From Bacillus suaedaesalsae (lineage in GTDB: Bacteria > Bacillota > Bacilli > Bacillales > SA4): a stretch of 64,000 nt of DNA. The notes beneath the pieces were generated by a model that was given only the letters and a program-made list of their open reading frames with translations, was not told the DNA's origin and ran no database searches. Of this stretch, positions 1 through 9,738 are shown one piece after another (position 1 is the first letter of the stretch; each line of letters opens with the position of its first letter). Made by a program: the position numbers and the translations under genes. Where the stretch lies: NCBI RefSeq assembly GCF_016890225.1, contig NZ_JAFELM010000016.1, forward strand, positions 186,001-250,000, read 5' to 3'.

Positions 1-2
1 GA

Positions 3-104
3 AAGCGTGTGCCTGAAGTGGAAATCAACGGACCTAAAATAAATTCTTTTTTTGTAAAAATAGCAACAAAGTATGCGAAAACAGCCTTTTTGAAAGAGTC
101 ATGA
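3..104 (+). CDS. C-terminal end of a gene truncated by the window edge
   Basis: An open frame enters from the left edge and runs 33 codons to a TGA at 102-104. The tail is basic and ends in a short stretch rich in K, A and F. The composition looks coding and the next gene is convergent, so this is probably the end of a plus-strand gene. I do not recognise the family; a short-chain dehydrogenase tail is one weak possibility. With so little sequence it could also be a chance open frame. Confidence 0.35.
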   Translation, partial: KRVPEVEINGPKINSFFVKIATKYAKTAFLKES

Positions 105-221
105 GTCACGTCTTTGGTTAGGCATCTTTTCGTCAAAGCAATAAATATAACAAATAATTGAAGATATAAATGTAGTTAGATTAGGTAAATAGCAAAAATG
201 CCTACGTATAGAGTCTGGAAC

Positions 222-256
222 AAACAAAGCCATAACCTTTATTGTAGGTTATGGCT
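222..256 (-). terminator. Intrinsic terminator of the ABC exporter gene
   Basis: An inverted repeat pairs AAGCCATAACCT with AGGTTATGGCT. Read on the minus strand it is followed by a T-rich tract just past the stop of the ABC exporter gene. Confidence 0.75.
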
Positions 257-264
257 CTTTCATT

Positions 265-1992
265 CTATTGATATTGAACACGATGAAGGTTTGCAAAAAC
301 TCCACCTAACTCAATTAGTTCTTCATGCTTTCCTTCTTCGGCAATACCTTCTTCCGTCACAACGACAATTTTATCTGCATTACGAATGGTTGCTAGACGG
401 TGTGCAATGATTAACGTTGTACGGTCCTTTGCCAGCTCTGTTAAAGCCTTTTGAATAATCAACTCAGTTTCTGTATCTAATGCGGACGTTGCTTCGTCTA
501 AAATTAAAATTGGCGGGTTCTTTAGAAACATTCTAGCAATCGCTATTCTCTGTTTTTGACCGCCTGAAAGCTTGAGACCTCTTTCACCAATTTGTGTCTC
601 ATAACCGAATGGTAAGGAAGCAATGAAATCCTCTAAATGGGCTCTTCTTGCCGCTTCAGCAATCTCTTCATCTGTTGCATGTAACATGCCATATGCAATG
701 TTTTCTTTTAGGGTACCTGTAAACAGAAATACATCCTGTTGTACAATTCCAATCTGAGACCGCAACGACCGTTTGGTCATATCCCGAATATCAATTCCGT
801 CAATTGAAATCGAACCTTCGTTTACATCATAAAAACGTGGAATTAAACTACAAATCGTTGTCTTACCGGCACCAGATGGGCCAACAAACGCAACGGTCTC
901 TCCGGCTGATATAGATAAATCAATATTGTCTAACACTATTTTATGTTCATCATAACGAAAGCTTACATTTTCAAATGTTATATTCCCGCGTAATGAAACA
1001 ATATCGACAGCATCTTTTTTATCTTGCACATCAGGCTCAGTATCCATTAACTCTGTAAACCTCTTAAATCCTGCCATTCCCTTCGGATAAAGTTCCATAA
1101 TGGCACTAATTTTATCTATTGGCTTTAGCAGAACATTTACATATAAAATAAAACCAACTAAGGCTCCATGTGATAATTCACCTGAAAAACTTAACCATGC
1201 TCCATATACCAATACAGACAATATAATCATTCTCGTCATCATATAAATACCAGATGAACTGAAAGACATAATCTTATACGCATTTAGCTTTGCCCGGCGG
1301 AATCTTTGGTTGTTTTTAGAAAATCTAGCTATCTCATATTTTTCATTTGTAAAAGATTGAACAACACGGACACCAGATACACTATCCTCTACTCGTGAGT
1401 TTACATCGGCAATATCGCTATACATTCTCTTCCATGCTTTATTCATTTTTATATTTGAGTAGATGATTAGTAAAATTAAAAACGGAACAACAATAATCGC
1501 AACAAATGCCAGCTTTACATTAATCGTTAACATAATCCAAAATGCACCGATGAACGTCATTACTGCAATAAACAAATCCTCTGGTCCATGATGAGCAAGC
1601 TCACCTAAATCAAACAAGTCATTCGTAATTCGGCTCATAATATGGCCTGTTTTTGTATTATCAAAGAAACTGAACGATTGCTTCTGAACGTGTTGAAACA
1701 ATTCCTGCCTCATATCTGTTTCGATATTAATACCCAGTTTATGCCCCCAGTAATTCACAACAAATTGCAAAAATGTACTCACTAAATATAGGGCTAACAA
1801 ACCAACACTCACCCATACAATGGCAGGCCAATCTTGAGATGGCAGTAAATGATCAATAAACCACGAAACAGCAAGCGGAAAAGCTAACTCTAACAATGCA
1901 ACAAATACAGCACTGCTGAAATCTAACATAAATAGTTTTTTGTGCGGAATATAGTATGTAAAAAATCTTCGTATCATCTTTTTTCTGCTCAC
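265..1992 (-). CDS. ABC exporter, fused membrane and ATPase domains (MsbA/LmrA type)
   Basis: This half-transporter exports a substrate, probably a drug or lipid, using ATP, and works as a homo- or heterodimer in the membrane. Residues about 1-320 form a six-helix transmembrane domain. From about residue 340 there is a nucleotide-binding domain with Walker A GPSGAGKT, the signature LSGGQKQR, Walker B ILILDEATSALD and the H-loop in IAHRLATI. At 575 residues it is the usual length. The listed start is GTG with AAAGG almost touching it; an ATG five codons on (ending at 1977) is an alternative. The gene stands alone with its own terminator. The family is certain; the substrate is unknown. Confidence 0.9.
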   Translation of the reverse strand: MSRKKMIRRFFTYYIPHKKLFMLDFSSAVFVALLELAFPLAVSWFIDHLLPSQDWPAIVWVSVGLLALYLVSTFLQFVVNYWGHKLGINIETDMRQELFQHVQKQSFSFFDNTKTGHIMSRITNDLFDLGELAHHGPEDLFIAVMTFIGAFWIMLTINVKLAFVAIIVVPFLILLIIYSNIKMNKAWKRMYSDIADVNSRVEDSVSGVRVVQSFTNEKYEIARFSKNNQRFRRAKLNAYKIMSFSSSGIYMMTRMIILSVLVYGAWLSFSGELSHGALVGFILYVNVLLKPIDKISAIMELYPKGMAGFKRFTELMDTEPDVQDKKDAVDIVSLRGNITFENVSFRYDEHKIVLDNIDLSISAGETVAFVGPSGAGKTTICSLIPRFYDVNEGSISIDGIDIRDMTKRSLRSQIGIVQQDVFLFTGTLKENIAYGMLHATDEEIAEAARRAHLEDFIASLPFGYETQIGERGLKLSGGQKQRIAIARMFLKNPPILILDEATSALDTETELIIQKALTELAKDRTTLIIAHRLATIRNADKIVVVTEEGIAEEGKHEELIELGGVFANLHRVQYQ

Positions 1993-2054
1993 ACCTTTAC
2001 TTGCAATAATAGGAAAATTATAGTGGTTTATACCTTATTAATCAATCATTATGT

Positions 2055-2083
2055 AGAAAACCTCCTCATAAATTGAGAAGGCT
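2055..2083 (-). terminator. Intrinsic terminator after the solute-binding-protein pseudogene
   Basis: CCTCCTCA pairs with TGAGAAGG around a five-base loop. On the minus strand the stem runs into TTTTC. It lies just past the last codon of the pseudogene. Confidence 0.6.
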
Positions 2084-2084
2084 C

Positions 2085-3674
2085 TCATCTCCTAGACCAA
2101 TGCGAATCGTTTACACTTGTTTCAGCAAATTCCAGACTTGTGCGGTAAGGTTTAAAGTTAACGTGTTTATTCACTGCATATAAATTGCGAGGACTACATA
2201 GAAAAAGTCCCAACGCTTCTTTGTAAACATAGCGATCAATGTCTTTCGAAGCCTCTACTTGTTTTTCGTAATCAATCGTATTGGTCATCTTATTAAACAG
2301 TGTCTCAAATTCATCATTCACCGGACTCATTCTATACATCCCACTTCTTCCGAAAAACTCACGATGAAAGAATGCTGGTGTCACTTCTAGGAACAAAGCA
2401 GAAGCATCTGTTAAAAGAATGTCCCATGCAGGCACTAATTTCTTTTCAGCAATCACACGTTTCCACTTCAACTCATCATTTGGTAGAATAACGGTTATAT
2501 GTACATTGATTCCAAGTGTGACACGTAGGTTATCTGATATTATATTTGCTACATTTTCATATTTTTTCGTTGTAGCAACTGTTAATGTTCTACCTTTTGG
2601 ATAGTTTGCAGATAGTAATAATTGCCTCGCTCTTTCCGGTTCATACTGTCTAGGCGTTAATTCTCTTGGAAAGTCAAAAGCCCAAGGTGGAGTTAGGGCA
2701 GGTACTTCATCTGCATAACCGCCAAATCCATTTTGAATAATCGATGCACGATCCACCGCAAAATTAATCGCCTCTCGTATACGTCTATCATAAAAATGAA
2801 TGTCTTGTTTAAAATAATTAAATACTCCTATTAGCATCTTATTCCCCTGGACGGTTACTAGTTTTGCATAAGGTGATTTCTGTACGCTGCTAGCCTCGAC
2901 AGGAGTTAACTCCGTAACAATATCAACCTCTCCTTCTGTTGTCATACATTTCTCTAATGCCTCTTGCTTTGATAAATCATTTCTGAAAACTAACCTATCC
3001 AACCGTGGTCCTCGCTGCTTATCCCAATAATGTTGATTTGCTTCTAAAACTACTTGTTTTGTTCTTAATTCTCTAGTTGTGATCCATGTAGATGAAAATG
3101 GAGTTTCTTCTATGATAGCTTGAACGTTTTCAATACTTGATTAGCCCTTTGATAATACAAATGGTCCAGTGCCCCACTGGCCCGGTGCATCAAGTACTCA
3201 CCAGTGTCCCTCAGCTGTTCCAAACTTCTCATAACCAAACCCTAGCTTTTGCCAAAATAGGTGGTTGGCAAAATGATAGGATCTTAACTTTCCTAATGCA
3301 AGCCCATCAATAGACGGGAAATGAATATGAACCTTATACAAATCTACGAATTCAACTTTTCGTCCTTTTACTAGATTGAGCCACGTCCCAGGGGGATGAG
3401 GAGCAATCCACGGTTCCTCTTGATTAAAATTCTGTTTGACATGATTAGCCGTAAATTCTTCACCATTTTGAAACGTTACCCCGTCCCTAAGCTGCAATTC
3501 GAGTGTCTTTTCATTTATCCATTTTAAGCGGCTTGCTAAAGAGGGAATAATTTTTCCTGTACGACTAGCTCTAACTGCTTCTTCCATCGTATTAAAAAGT
3601 ACATAAAGCCAATTTAGTGGAGATGGATCCACCACGTAAATCATACCCTTACCACGCCTTGTTGTAGAAGTCAT
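2085..3674 (-). pseudogene. Peptide/nickel-type extracellular solute-binding protein, broken by two in-frame stops
   Basis: Read in one frame from the ATG ending at 3674 to 2085, the gene would encode about 529 residues of a family-5 solute-binding protein (SgrR/OppA-like C-terminal domain). Conserved stretches include TLELQLRDGVTFQNG, HPPGTWLNL and, in the second half, REAINFAVDR. The frame is cut by TGA at 3198-3200 and by TAA about 20 codons later. The reading frame is the same on both sides: the two open pieces are offset by exactly 195 bases, and the codons between and after the stops still read like the family (GQWGTGPFVLSKG). This is decay by point mutation, not a frameshift. No signal peptide is visible, so the product may have resembled the cytoplasmic SgrR-like regulators. 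Confidence 0.85.
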
Positions 3675-3837
3675 GTAAACACCTCTTTTTTTGCGAGTTT
3701 TTAATATATACTCCTACCTTTGTAGTGTTATCCCTCTTTGAATTTGTACTTTTTCATGGACTTCCTACTATATCCTATTCAATTTACTTTTTTTGTAATA
3801 AGATAAAGTTAATAGATTAATAAATGGGGGATTTTAG

Positions 3838-4209
3838 ATGATAAAAGGTATTGGTCAGATTGCAGTTCCGATTAACGATTTAGAGATTTCGATTCATTTT
3901 TACAAGGACAAGCTTGGATTACCTCTTTTATTCAATACAAATAACATGGCATTCTTTGATGCACACGGTGTACGCTTGCTATTAAGTCTCCCAGAGAACG
4001 AACAAAACCAGCATTCAAGCTCAGTTGTTTATTTTAATGTAGAAGACATCGAGAAATCCTATAGAGAATTCAAGGAAAAGGGAATCGAGTTTATTGATCA
4101 GCCTCATCTAGTTGCAAAGATGGGGAACAGAGAAACGTGGATGACATTTTTTAAAGATCCATTTGATAACTTACATGGGTTAATGAGTGAATTTGAAACG
4201 GAAGAATAA
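3838..4209 (+). CDS. VOC (glyoxalase/bleomycin-resistance fold) protein
   Basis: At 123 residues this is a single vicinal-oxygen-chelate domain made of two babbab modules. The opening IGQIAVPINDLEISIHFYKDKLGLPLLF and the later MTFFKDPFDNLHGLMSE are typical of glyoxalase-I-like lyases and dioxygenases. The conserved H near the start of the family is replaced by Q7, so metal binding may differ. GGGG at 3825-3829 precedes the ATG. The downstream phosphatase is separated by about 140 bases and is probably a separate unit. The fold is clear; the reaction cannot be assigned. Confidence 0.85.
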   Translation: MIKGIGQIAVPINDLEISIHFYKDKLGLPLLFNTNNMAFFDAHGVRLLLSLPENEQNQHSSSVVYFNVEDIEKSYREFKEKGIEFIDQPHLVAKMGNRETWMTFFKDPFDNLHGLMSEFETEE

Positions 4210-4346
4210 TAGGAAGACCAAATCTCATTTGTTCTATTCTCTGTCCTTCAAAAATACTTTGACAAAGATAGTACACTACCACACAGATAATTATTATAAA
4301 GAAAAATGCAAAGAATTAACGTTCCTTTTAGAATAGAGGTTTAAAA

Positions 4347-5120
4347 ATGACGATTATATTACGTGAGATTAAGTTAGAAGGAAGCTTTAACTTTCGAGAT
4401 TTAGGGGGGTACATAACAGAAAATGGTTCCCGTTTGAAACGAGGTATGCTCTATCGTTCAGGTAACTTAAGTAGATTGACAGAAAGTGATCTTCATATTG
4501 TGAGTCAACTTGGTATTAATAGAATTTGTGATTTACGCGGATTAGATGAAATAGAAAAATTTCCAGACCCGGTGCTTGATGGAGTAACTTGGCATCACAC
4601 GCCCATTCTATCGGATGAACAGATGCTAGGACAGGTAGGAGAACACAGAGAATTTGCTGATTTACTTAGAAATACTAAACCAGGAGAACTGTTGATTAAT
4701 TTGAATCAACATATGGTTGGGTTTAAGCAAGCCTTCCAAAAAGTTTTTGAAGTGTTATTGGCAGAACCAAAAAAGCCATTGCTTTTTCATTGTATGGCAG
4801 GAAAGGATCGAACAGGAGCTGTTGCTGCTCTTATTCTTTCTATACTCGGAGTTCCACGGGAAACCATATTGGAAGACTACTTATATACCAATGAAACACT
4901 AGAACAACTATCAGCCAACTTTCAGGAAATTGGTTATAATAACCTTCCGAATATCGAACAGGATGTACTAGATGCTTTGTTCGAGGCAAGGGCAGAGTAT
5001 ATTCACACCTTTTTAGATGAACTACTAGCAAAATATGAATCTATAGAACGATATGCAAAGGAATTCCTCGGTCTTTCTGATGAGGATATTAGAGTGTTGA
5101 AAGATAGTTTGTTAGAGTAA
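4347..5120 (+). CDS. Tyrosine-protein phosphatase, Tyr_phosphatase3 type
   Basis: At 257 residues it belongs to the family of atypical protein-tyrosine/lipid phosphatases that includes Listeria LipA and mycobacterial PtpB. It begins with the family signature NFRDLGGY and carries the CX5R catalytic loop HCMAGKDRTG at about residue 149, with the nucleophilic Cys, the Arg and the Asp/Lys pair intact. It has no signal peptide, so it should act in the cytoplasm. AGAGG precedes the ATG. Targets may be phosphotyrosine proteins or phosphoinositides; nothing nearby decides which. Confidence 0.88.
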   Translation: MTIILREIKLEGSFNFRDLGGYITENGSRLKRGMLYRSGNLSRLTESDLHIVSQLGINRICDLRGLDEIEKFPDPVLDGVTWHHTPILSDEQMLGQVGEHREFADLLRNTKPGELLINLNQHMVGFKQAFQKVFEVLLAEPKKPLLFHCMAGKDRTGAVAALILSILGVPRETILEDYLYTNETLEQLSANFQEIGYNNLPNIEQDVLDALFEARAEYIHTFLDELLAKYESIERYAKEFLGLSDEDIRVLKDSLLE

Positions 5121-5353
5121 TACCCTTTCTAAAAGGTACATTGTTATTAAGGCGAGAAGATATGCGAATTCCTCAGAATCATCCTAAAACAACAAATTTA
5201 AGAAGATTTATGATGAAGAATCGCCGGATATCGCGGAGACTTTCTATTAATCTCCCCTTCTATAAATAATGATCAGTTTCGGAGTTTGTACATATTAACT
5301 CAAAGGACATTGCCTACAGACTTCTTTCATCCATGAACCTTTCACACAATGGC
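5121..5353. other. Intergenic stretch with no recognised gene
   Basis: About 230 bases between the phosphatase stop and the histidine-kinase terminator. I see no coding frame with a ribosome-binding site and no conserved RNA structure. Confidence 0.5.
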
Positions 5354-5385
5354 AAACAAAAGGAAGGGTTTATTTTAACCCTTCC
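5354..5385 (-). terminator. Intrinsic terminator of the two-component operon
   Basis: GGAAGGGTT and AACCCTTCC form a nine-base perfect stem. On the minus strand it is followed by TTTTGTTTG after the kinase stop codon. Confidence 0.85.
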
Positions 5386-5399
5386 AATTAATGAACTAT

Positions 5400-7592
5400 T
5401 TATTTTGGAATTTTCACAGTAGCCTTAAATAAATCCCCGTCTACCTCTATCTCTAAGGTTCCATCATGAATATCAATAATCGACTTGGCAATTGCCAGCC
5501 CTAATCCTGATCCATCTGTATTACGTGATGTATCTCCTCGTTTGAAACGTTCGAATAGCTCATCTACATTCTCACTCAGTTCGTACTTTGTCACGTTTTT
5601 AAAGACAATTTCAATATGCTGATCCAATGCTTTAATTGAAATGTATACCCTCGTTCCTTCTAACGAATATTTGAGGATATTTCCTAACAAGTTATCAAAT
5701 ACTCGCCATATTTTCTGACCATCGACGGTAGCTATTACTGGATGTTCAGGTTTTTGCACTCTGAAGTCTAGCCCCGATGACTTTATCGTATCATCTCGTT
5801 CTGCCAATGATTGCTGTAAGAGTTGCACAACGTCTACTTCTTTTTTCTCCAGTTCAATGTTTCCGCTAGCCATTTTGGAAACATCAAATAGATCATCTAT
5901 TAATACCTTTAACCTGCCTGCTTTTCGATCAATAATGTCAATATAAGCTCGGCGGTCCTCTTCGACCAACTCGGGATTTTTCAATAAATCTGTATAGGAA
6001 ATAATTGATGTTAAAGGTGTTCGTAAATCATGACTAATATTCGTTACTAGCTCTGTCTTCAACCTGTCGCTTTTTACTTGTTCTTGCCTAGAAGTTTTAA
6101 CTCCCTGTTTTAACTGATTAATATGAGATGCATGTTTTGCTAATATTGATTTTCCTTTTACAGGAAGTTCTGAGACAAGATTCCCATTCGCGATCTCGGA
6201 TGTCGCAATGATGATTTTGTTAAAAAGACTTAACTGCTTAATCATGATAAAAATAAATGGTGCAGCCACCATAACAAATGGGACAAGTAATACAATAAAC
6301 TGAGGAGCAACTAAACAAGCTGCGGTGATACCCCCCATCCCAAATACAAAAATGAATAAAATTAAAAACTGAGTACCTATTTTCCTTATTAAAAAAGCAT
6401 CCTTAAATATACCAAAACCACGATATATATAGCTTTTTTTCCAGTCGACCTCAAAATTTGAAACGTCTTTATAATGCGATAATAAGTATTCTCCTTGGAT
6501 GAAAGATGCTGCAAGGAATAAAGTGATGATAACTGTAGTTAAAAATATACTAAAGACCGTATCAATATGACTAATTCCAATATAGGATATGGCACTTCCT
6601 ATAAACGAAAGACTTATAAATACACCAATTGAAGTAACAAAAAACATGATTATCCGTACATCAACTGGAAGTCTATTATACAGTTCTCTCCATTTATCTG
6701 ATAATAGACGATTAAATACCCTATGTTTCTTAAACAAATACAAACTAACTCCAAGTGACGCTATACCTAAACCAACATAAATAAAGAAAAATAGTTGCTG
6801 CTTGTGATAGTTTTCATACTGAGCTAAGACGATTGAATTTGATCCTTTAATGACACCAATGGCTCCTTCAAATAAACCTGAATCTTTTACTTTTATATAG
6901 GATGGAGAATATCCATAATCAATCACTTTTCCATTCGTTGATAAATTACCGGTTTTATTGTTAAAACTCCTTGAATATAGCAGGTCTTGCTCTGTAAATT
7001 CAGCTTCACTTTTTATGTTCATGTTCGTGAAGATCTCGCCTGTTTTGATATTTTTGAGAAAATAACTATAAGATTTTTTATAATGTTCGAATTCTCCCTT
7101 GTTATTCTCTTGCTCGGCATAATAGTTTTCAATTGCCTCTTGCTTTTCCTTTTTAATTTTTGAACTTACATAATCTTCACTGTTAAAGTTTTTCGTAATA
7201 TCCTCAATTTTTTTATCTCTCTCTGAAATATAAAGATCAGCTATATCCTGATTTCCCGCGTCTTTTGCCTCTTGTATGATAATTTCATATTGATCTTTTA
7301 TACTTGTAATTTGCTCATTTAAATCTCCAAATCGATAGCGATGCTCTTCCACCTCTTCCTTAGTTACTATTATGGAATTCACTATTTCTTCCTTAACTAT
7401 AGAATTTAACTCATATTCTTCTAAAAGATACAGAAAGTGTGAGAACTCATCTTCGAATTGTTCAGAATTAAAATAACTAGTCTCGAAATAACGGTCCCCT
7501 TCAAAAAGCCCAACTAACAAACTACTTACCCCAAAGGTAAATAAAAATAACAGCCCAAATAAGAGCCCTCTACTTTTCCATTTTGTATCCAA
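5400..7592 (-). CDS. Membrane sensor histidine kinase with a large extracytoplasmic domain
   Basis: A 730-residue kinase partnered by the response regulator just upstream; the genes overlap by 23 bases. A TM segment at about 10-30 is followed by roughly 230 charged, coiled-coil-like residues outside the cell. Several TM helices follow between about 270 and 460, then a HAMP-like linker. The HisKA box is NISHDLRTPLTSIISYTDLL, with the phosphorylated His at about 523. The ATPase domain has the N box NLLGNILKYS and the G box DGSGLGLAIAKS. It is longer than the usual PhoR/VanS kinases because of the extra membrane block. The signal is unknown; coupling to an envelope or antimicrobial stimulus would be a guess. 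Confidence 0.92.
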   Translation of the reverse strand: MDTKWKSRGLLFGLLFLFTFGVSSLLVGLFEGDRYFETSYFNSEQFEDEFSHFLYLLEEYELNSIVKEEIVNSIIVTKEEVEEHRYRFGDLNEQITSIKDQYEIIIQEAKDAGNQDIADLYISERDKKIEDITKNFNSEDYVSSKIKKEKQEAIENYYAEQENNKGEFEHYKKSYSYFLKNIKTGEIFTNMNIKSEAEFTEQDLLYSRSFNNKTGNLSTNGKVIDYGYSPSYIKVKDSGLFEGAIGVIKGSNSIVLAQYENYHKQQLFFFIYVGLGIASLGVSLYLFKKHRVFNRLLSDKWRELYNRLPVDVRIIMFFVTSIGVFISLSFIGSAISYIGISHIDTVFSIFLTTVIITLFLAASFIQGEYLLSHYKDVSNFEVDWKKSYIYRGFGIFKDAFLIRKIGTQFLILFIFVFGMGGITAACLVAPQFIVLLVPFVMVAAPFIFIMIKQLSLFNKIIIATSEIANGNLVSELPVKGKSILAKHASHINQLKQGVKTSRQEQVKSDRLKTELVTNISHDLRTPLTSIISYTDLLKNPELVEEDRRAYIDIIDRKAGRLKVLIDDLFDVSKMASGNIELEKKEVDVVQLLQQSLAERDDTIKSSGLDFRVQKPEHPVIATVDGQKIWRVFDNLLGNILKYSLEGTRVYISIKALDQHIEIVFKNVTKYELSENVDELFERFKRGDTSRNTDGSGLGLAIAKSIIDIHDGTLEIEVDGDLFKATVKIPK

Positions 7593-8265
7593 TTCCCCAT
7601 ACCACCTTTAAATATCTAGGATTTTTCGGATCAATTTCTATCTTTTCACGGATTTTCCGAATATGTACAGCAACGGTGTTTTCGGCATTATAGCTTTGTT
7701 CCTTCCACACTCTTTCATATATATCATTGATCGAGAATACTCTCCCCGCATGAAGCATAAGTAATTCTACGATTTTGTACTCAATTGGAGTCAGCTTTAC
7801 AATCTCACCGTTAACCTTTACTTCTTTTGCAGCCTGGTCTAGTGTCAGCCCATTTAAATCGATTACCTTCTCTTTTCCTCCATATGTACCGAGTGTGACA
7901 TACCGCCTTAGCTGCGATTTTACTCGTGCTAGTAACTCCATTGGGTTGAAAGGCTTTGTGATGTAATCATCTGCTCCCACCTGAAGTCCAAGTATTTTGT
8001 CTGTATTCTCACTTTTGGCACTCAGTATAATAATAGGGATGTTTTTAGTTTCACGGATACGAAACGTTGTCGCAATTCCATCTAACCGTGGCATCATCAC
8101 ATCTAATAATATAAGGTGGATTTCATGTTCATGTAATAGCTCAATCGCTTCTATACCATCTTTTGCTTTAATCACTTTAATTCCTTCATTTTTTAAATAG
8201 ATTTCAATCGCATCTCTTATTTCTTTATCATCATCCACTACTAAAACGGAATAATTTACATTCAT
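7570..8265 (-). CDS. OmpR/PhoB-family response regulator
   Basis: 231 residues: a receiver domain (acidic pair DDD near residues 11-13, phospho-acceptor Asp in ILLDVMMPRLDG, conserved Lys in DYITKPFNP) and a winged-helix DNA-binding domain ending in VRKIREKI...VWGIGYKMEK form. It is the first gene of a two-gene operon, and its last codons overlap the kinase start. The closest functional analogues are VanR/PhoP-type regulators. AGGAGAG lies before the ATG. The regulon cannot be read from the sequence. Confidence 0.93.
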   Translation of the reverse strand: MNVNYSVLVVDDDKEIRDAIEIYLKNEGIKVIKAKDGIEAIELLHEHEIHLILLDVMMPRLDGIATTFRIRETKNIPIIILSAKSENTDKILGLQVGADDYITKPFNPMELLARVKSQLRRYVTLGTYGGKEKVIDLNGLTLDQAAKEVKVNGEIVKLTPIEYKIVELLMLHAGRVFSINDIYERVWKEQSYNAENTVAVHIRKIREKIEIDPKNPRYLKVVWGIGYKMEK

Positions 8266-8383
8266 CTTCGCTCACTCTCCTTTCTAGATTTTATCATGTT
8301 TATATTTGGAAGTATTTTTATTATAAAAAGTAAATCTTAATAGTTATTGAGGATAAATCTTAAGATTTTCTTAATTTTTTCAA

Positions 8384-8416
8384 GCAGAAAAAACACCTGA
8401 ACAGAATTCAGGTGTT
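8384..8416 (-). terminator. Intrinsic terminator of the sigma/anti-sigma operon
   Basis: AACACCTGAA pairs perfectly with TTCAGGTGTT. On the minus strand the stem is followed by TTTTTTC, directly after the anti-sigma stop. Confidence 0.88.
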
Positions 8417-8421
8417 AAAAG

Positions 8422-9738
8422 TTATTTTAAGTCTATTTTAATTGGCTCTAGCTCGATAGGTAGATTTGTAGAGAGCGCTCCTAAACTTACTCGAACTACA
8501 TAATCATTTTTATTAAAGTCATTTATATCCTTGAGATTAAAGGTACTTCTAAAACGAAGTGACTTTTTATCAAGTACACTTATTGTATGTTCAATTGGTT
8601 CCTCATATATTTCTTTTCTTGTTTCCTTAACTAACGTAACATCACTACGAGCAAATCCATCGAACAAGCTAAATTCTCTACCTTTACGATCACCATTGTT
8701 TACTTGAAAATCAATGGTAAATTGCTCCCCGTCTACTTTCATATTTTCTATTTGTACAGATAGGTCTTGTCTATTTGATATAATTTTAACCGGTGTTAAT
8801 TGATTTAACGTAATAAACTGATCTACCTCATGAAGAGTAAATTGAGGTACTACTTCTAGATACTCTCCACTAACATCCTGCAATATTGTTAATCTCCCTT
8901 TATTCAAACCAGATTGGCGATTATAGATTTGATTCGATGTTCTGTCTTGATCTGAAACCTCAAATCTTATATCATCAAATTTTTCAGGTAGATATACAGA
9001 ATAATCAATGGCCGCAGATGAGTTTCCCTTAATGAGAGTATGCAGTTTCAATTTCAAATCTAGGTCCGGAATCTCCCGTTCTACATCTAAAGCCACCTCT
9101 TCATATGGCAGTTGCTTAATCGGAACATCAAACCTCCACGTACCTTCTTTCTCACCAAAGCTCATAAAGGTAAGGGGCAGCGTTGTATTGGCTGGTAGAT
9201 CTGAATATGGGTAGCTAATTTGGATTTGCCCACTCCATCCATCCTTACTTTCTTTTAAGTACACTAATTCTCTCGTTTCGGATATTCTACTATCTCCATT
9301 AAAAATCTCATAAAATCCAATCACGTTTCCATCTCTGTCTTTCTTTACCTTTCCTTCTACTTCAAACGTCACACCAACTACAGCCCCATCAAAGTATGAG
9401 CTTGTAATCGATACATCAATTCCTCTGCTCGTTGCCTTTTCGTCAAGCTGGGTGATTAATTGTTGAGATTCTAGACTTCTACCCACTACATCATTAAACT
9501 TTTCATACATTCCCCCTACAATGGGTGCTTCGGCTAAAACGTGAGATATAGAAGGAACTAATAAGCTCGACACAATCATAACAGTTGCTGCCGCCGAAAT
9601 AATAAAAGGGACTCTCCTAGAAGAAGGTTTGCTTTTAGCCTTTTCTCCTTTCTCAATCCCTAAGTTAATCGCTGCTAATACTTCATCCTTTGGAACATTT
9701 AGTTTCTTTGCTTCTTCATGAAACAATTTCTCCTTCAT
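8422..9738 (-). CDS. DUF4179-type transmembrane anti-sigma factor
   Basis: A 438-residue single-pass membrane protein. The first ~45 residues are cytoplasmic and charged (KEKLFHEEAKKLNVPKDEV) and should hold the sigma factor. One TM helix follows at about 46-66, then a large beta-rich extracytoplasmic domain of the DUF4179/DUF5643 kind. It is encoded directly after an ECF sigma gene with a 23-base overlap, the classic arrangement of a sigma factor with its membrane anti-sigma. By family it would release the sigma factor when an envelope stress is sensed; which stress is not visible. Confidence 0.88.
   Translation of the reverse strand: MKEKLFHEEAKKLNVPKDEVLAAINLGIEKGEKAKSKPSSRRVPFIISAAATVMIVSSLLVPSISHVLAEAPIVGGMYEKFNDVVGRSLESQQLITQLDEKATSRGIDVSITSSYFDGAVVGVTFEVEGKVKKDRDGNVIGFYEIFNGDSRISETRELVYLKESKDGWSGQIQISYPYSDLPANTTLPLTFMSFGEKEGTWRFDVPIKQLPYEEVALDVEREIPDLDLKLKLHTLIKGNSSAAIDYSVYLPEKFDDIRFEVSDQDRTSNQIYNRQSGLNKGRLTILQDVSGEYLEVVPQFTLHEVDQFITLNQLTPVKIISNRQDLSVQIENMKVDGEQFTIDFQVNNGDRKGREFSLFDGFARSDVTLVKETRKEIYEEPIEHTISVLDKKSLRFRSTFNLKDINDFNKNDYVVRVSLGALSTNLPIELEPIKIDLK

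Noticed and set aside
198-410. 70-codon plus-strand frame at the left end
   Set aside because: It runs through the terminator and the 3' end of the ABC exporter gene on the other strand; no ribosome-binding site.
3198-3200. TGA in the solute-binding-protein gene as selenocysteine or programmed readthrough
   Set aside because: A second stop (TAA) follows about 20 codons later, and selenocysteine is not expected in this protein family.
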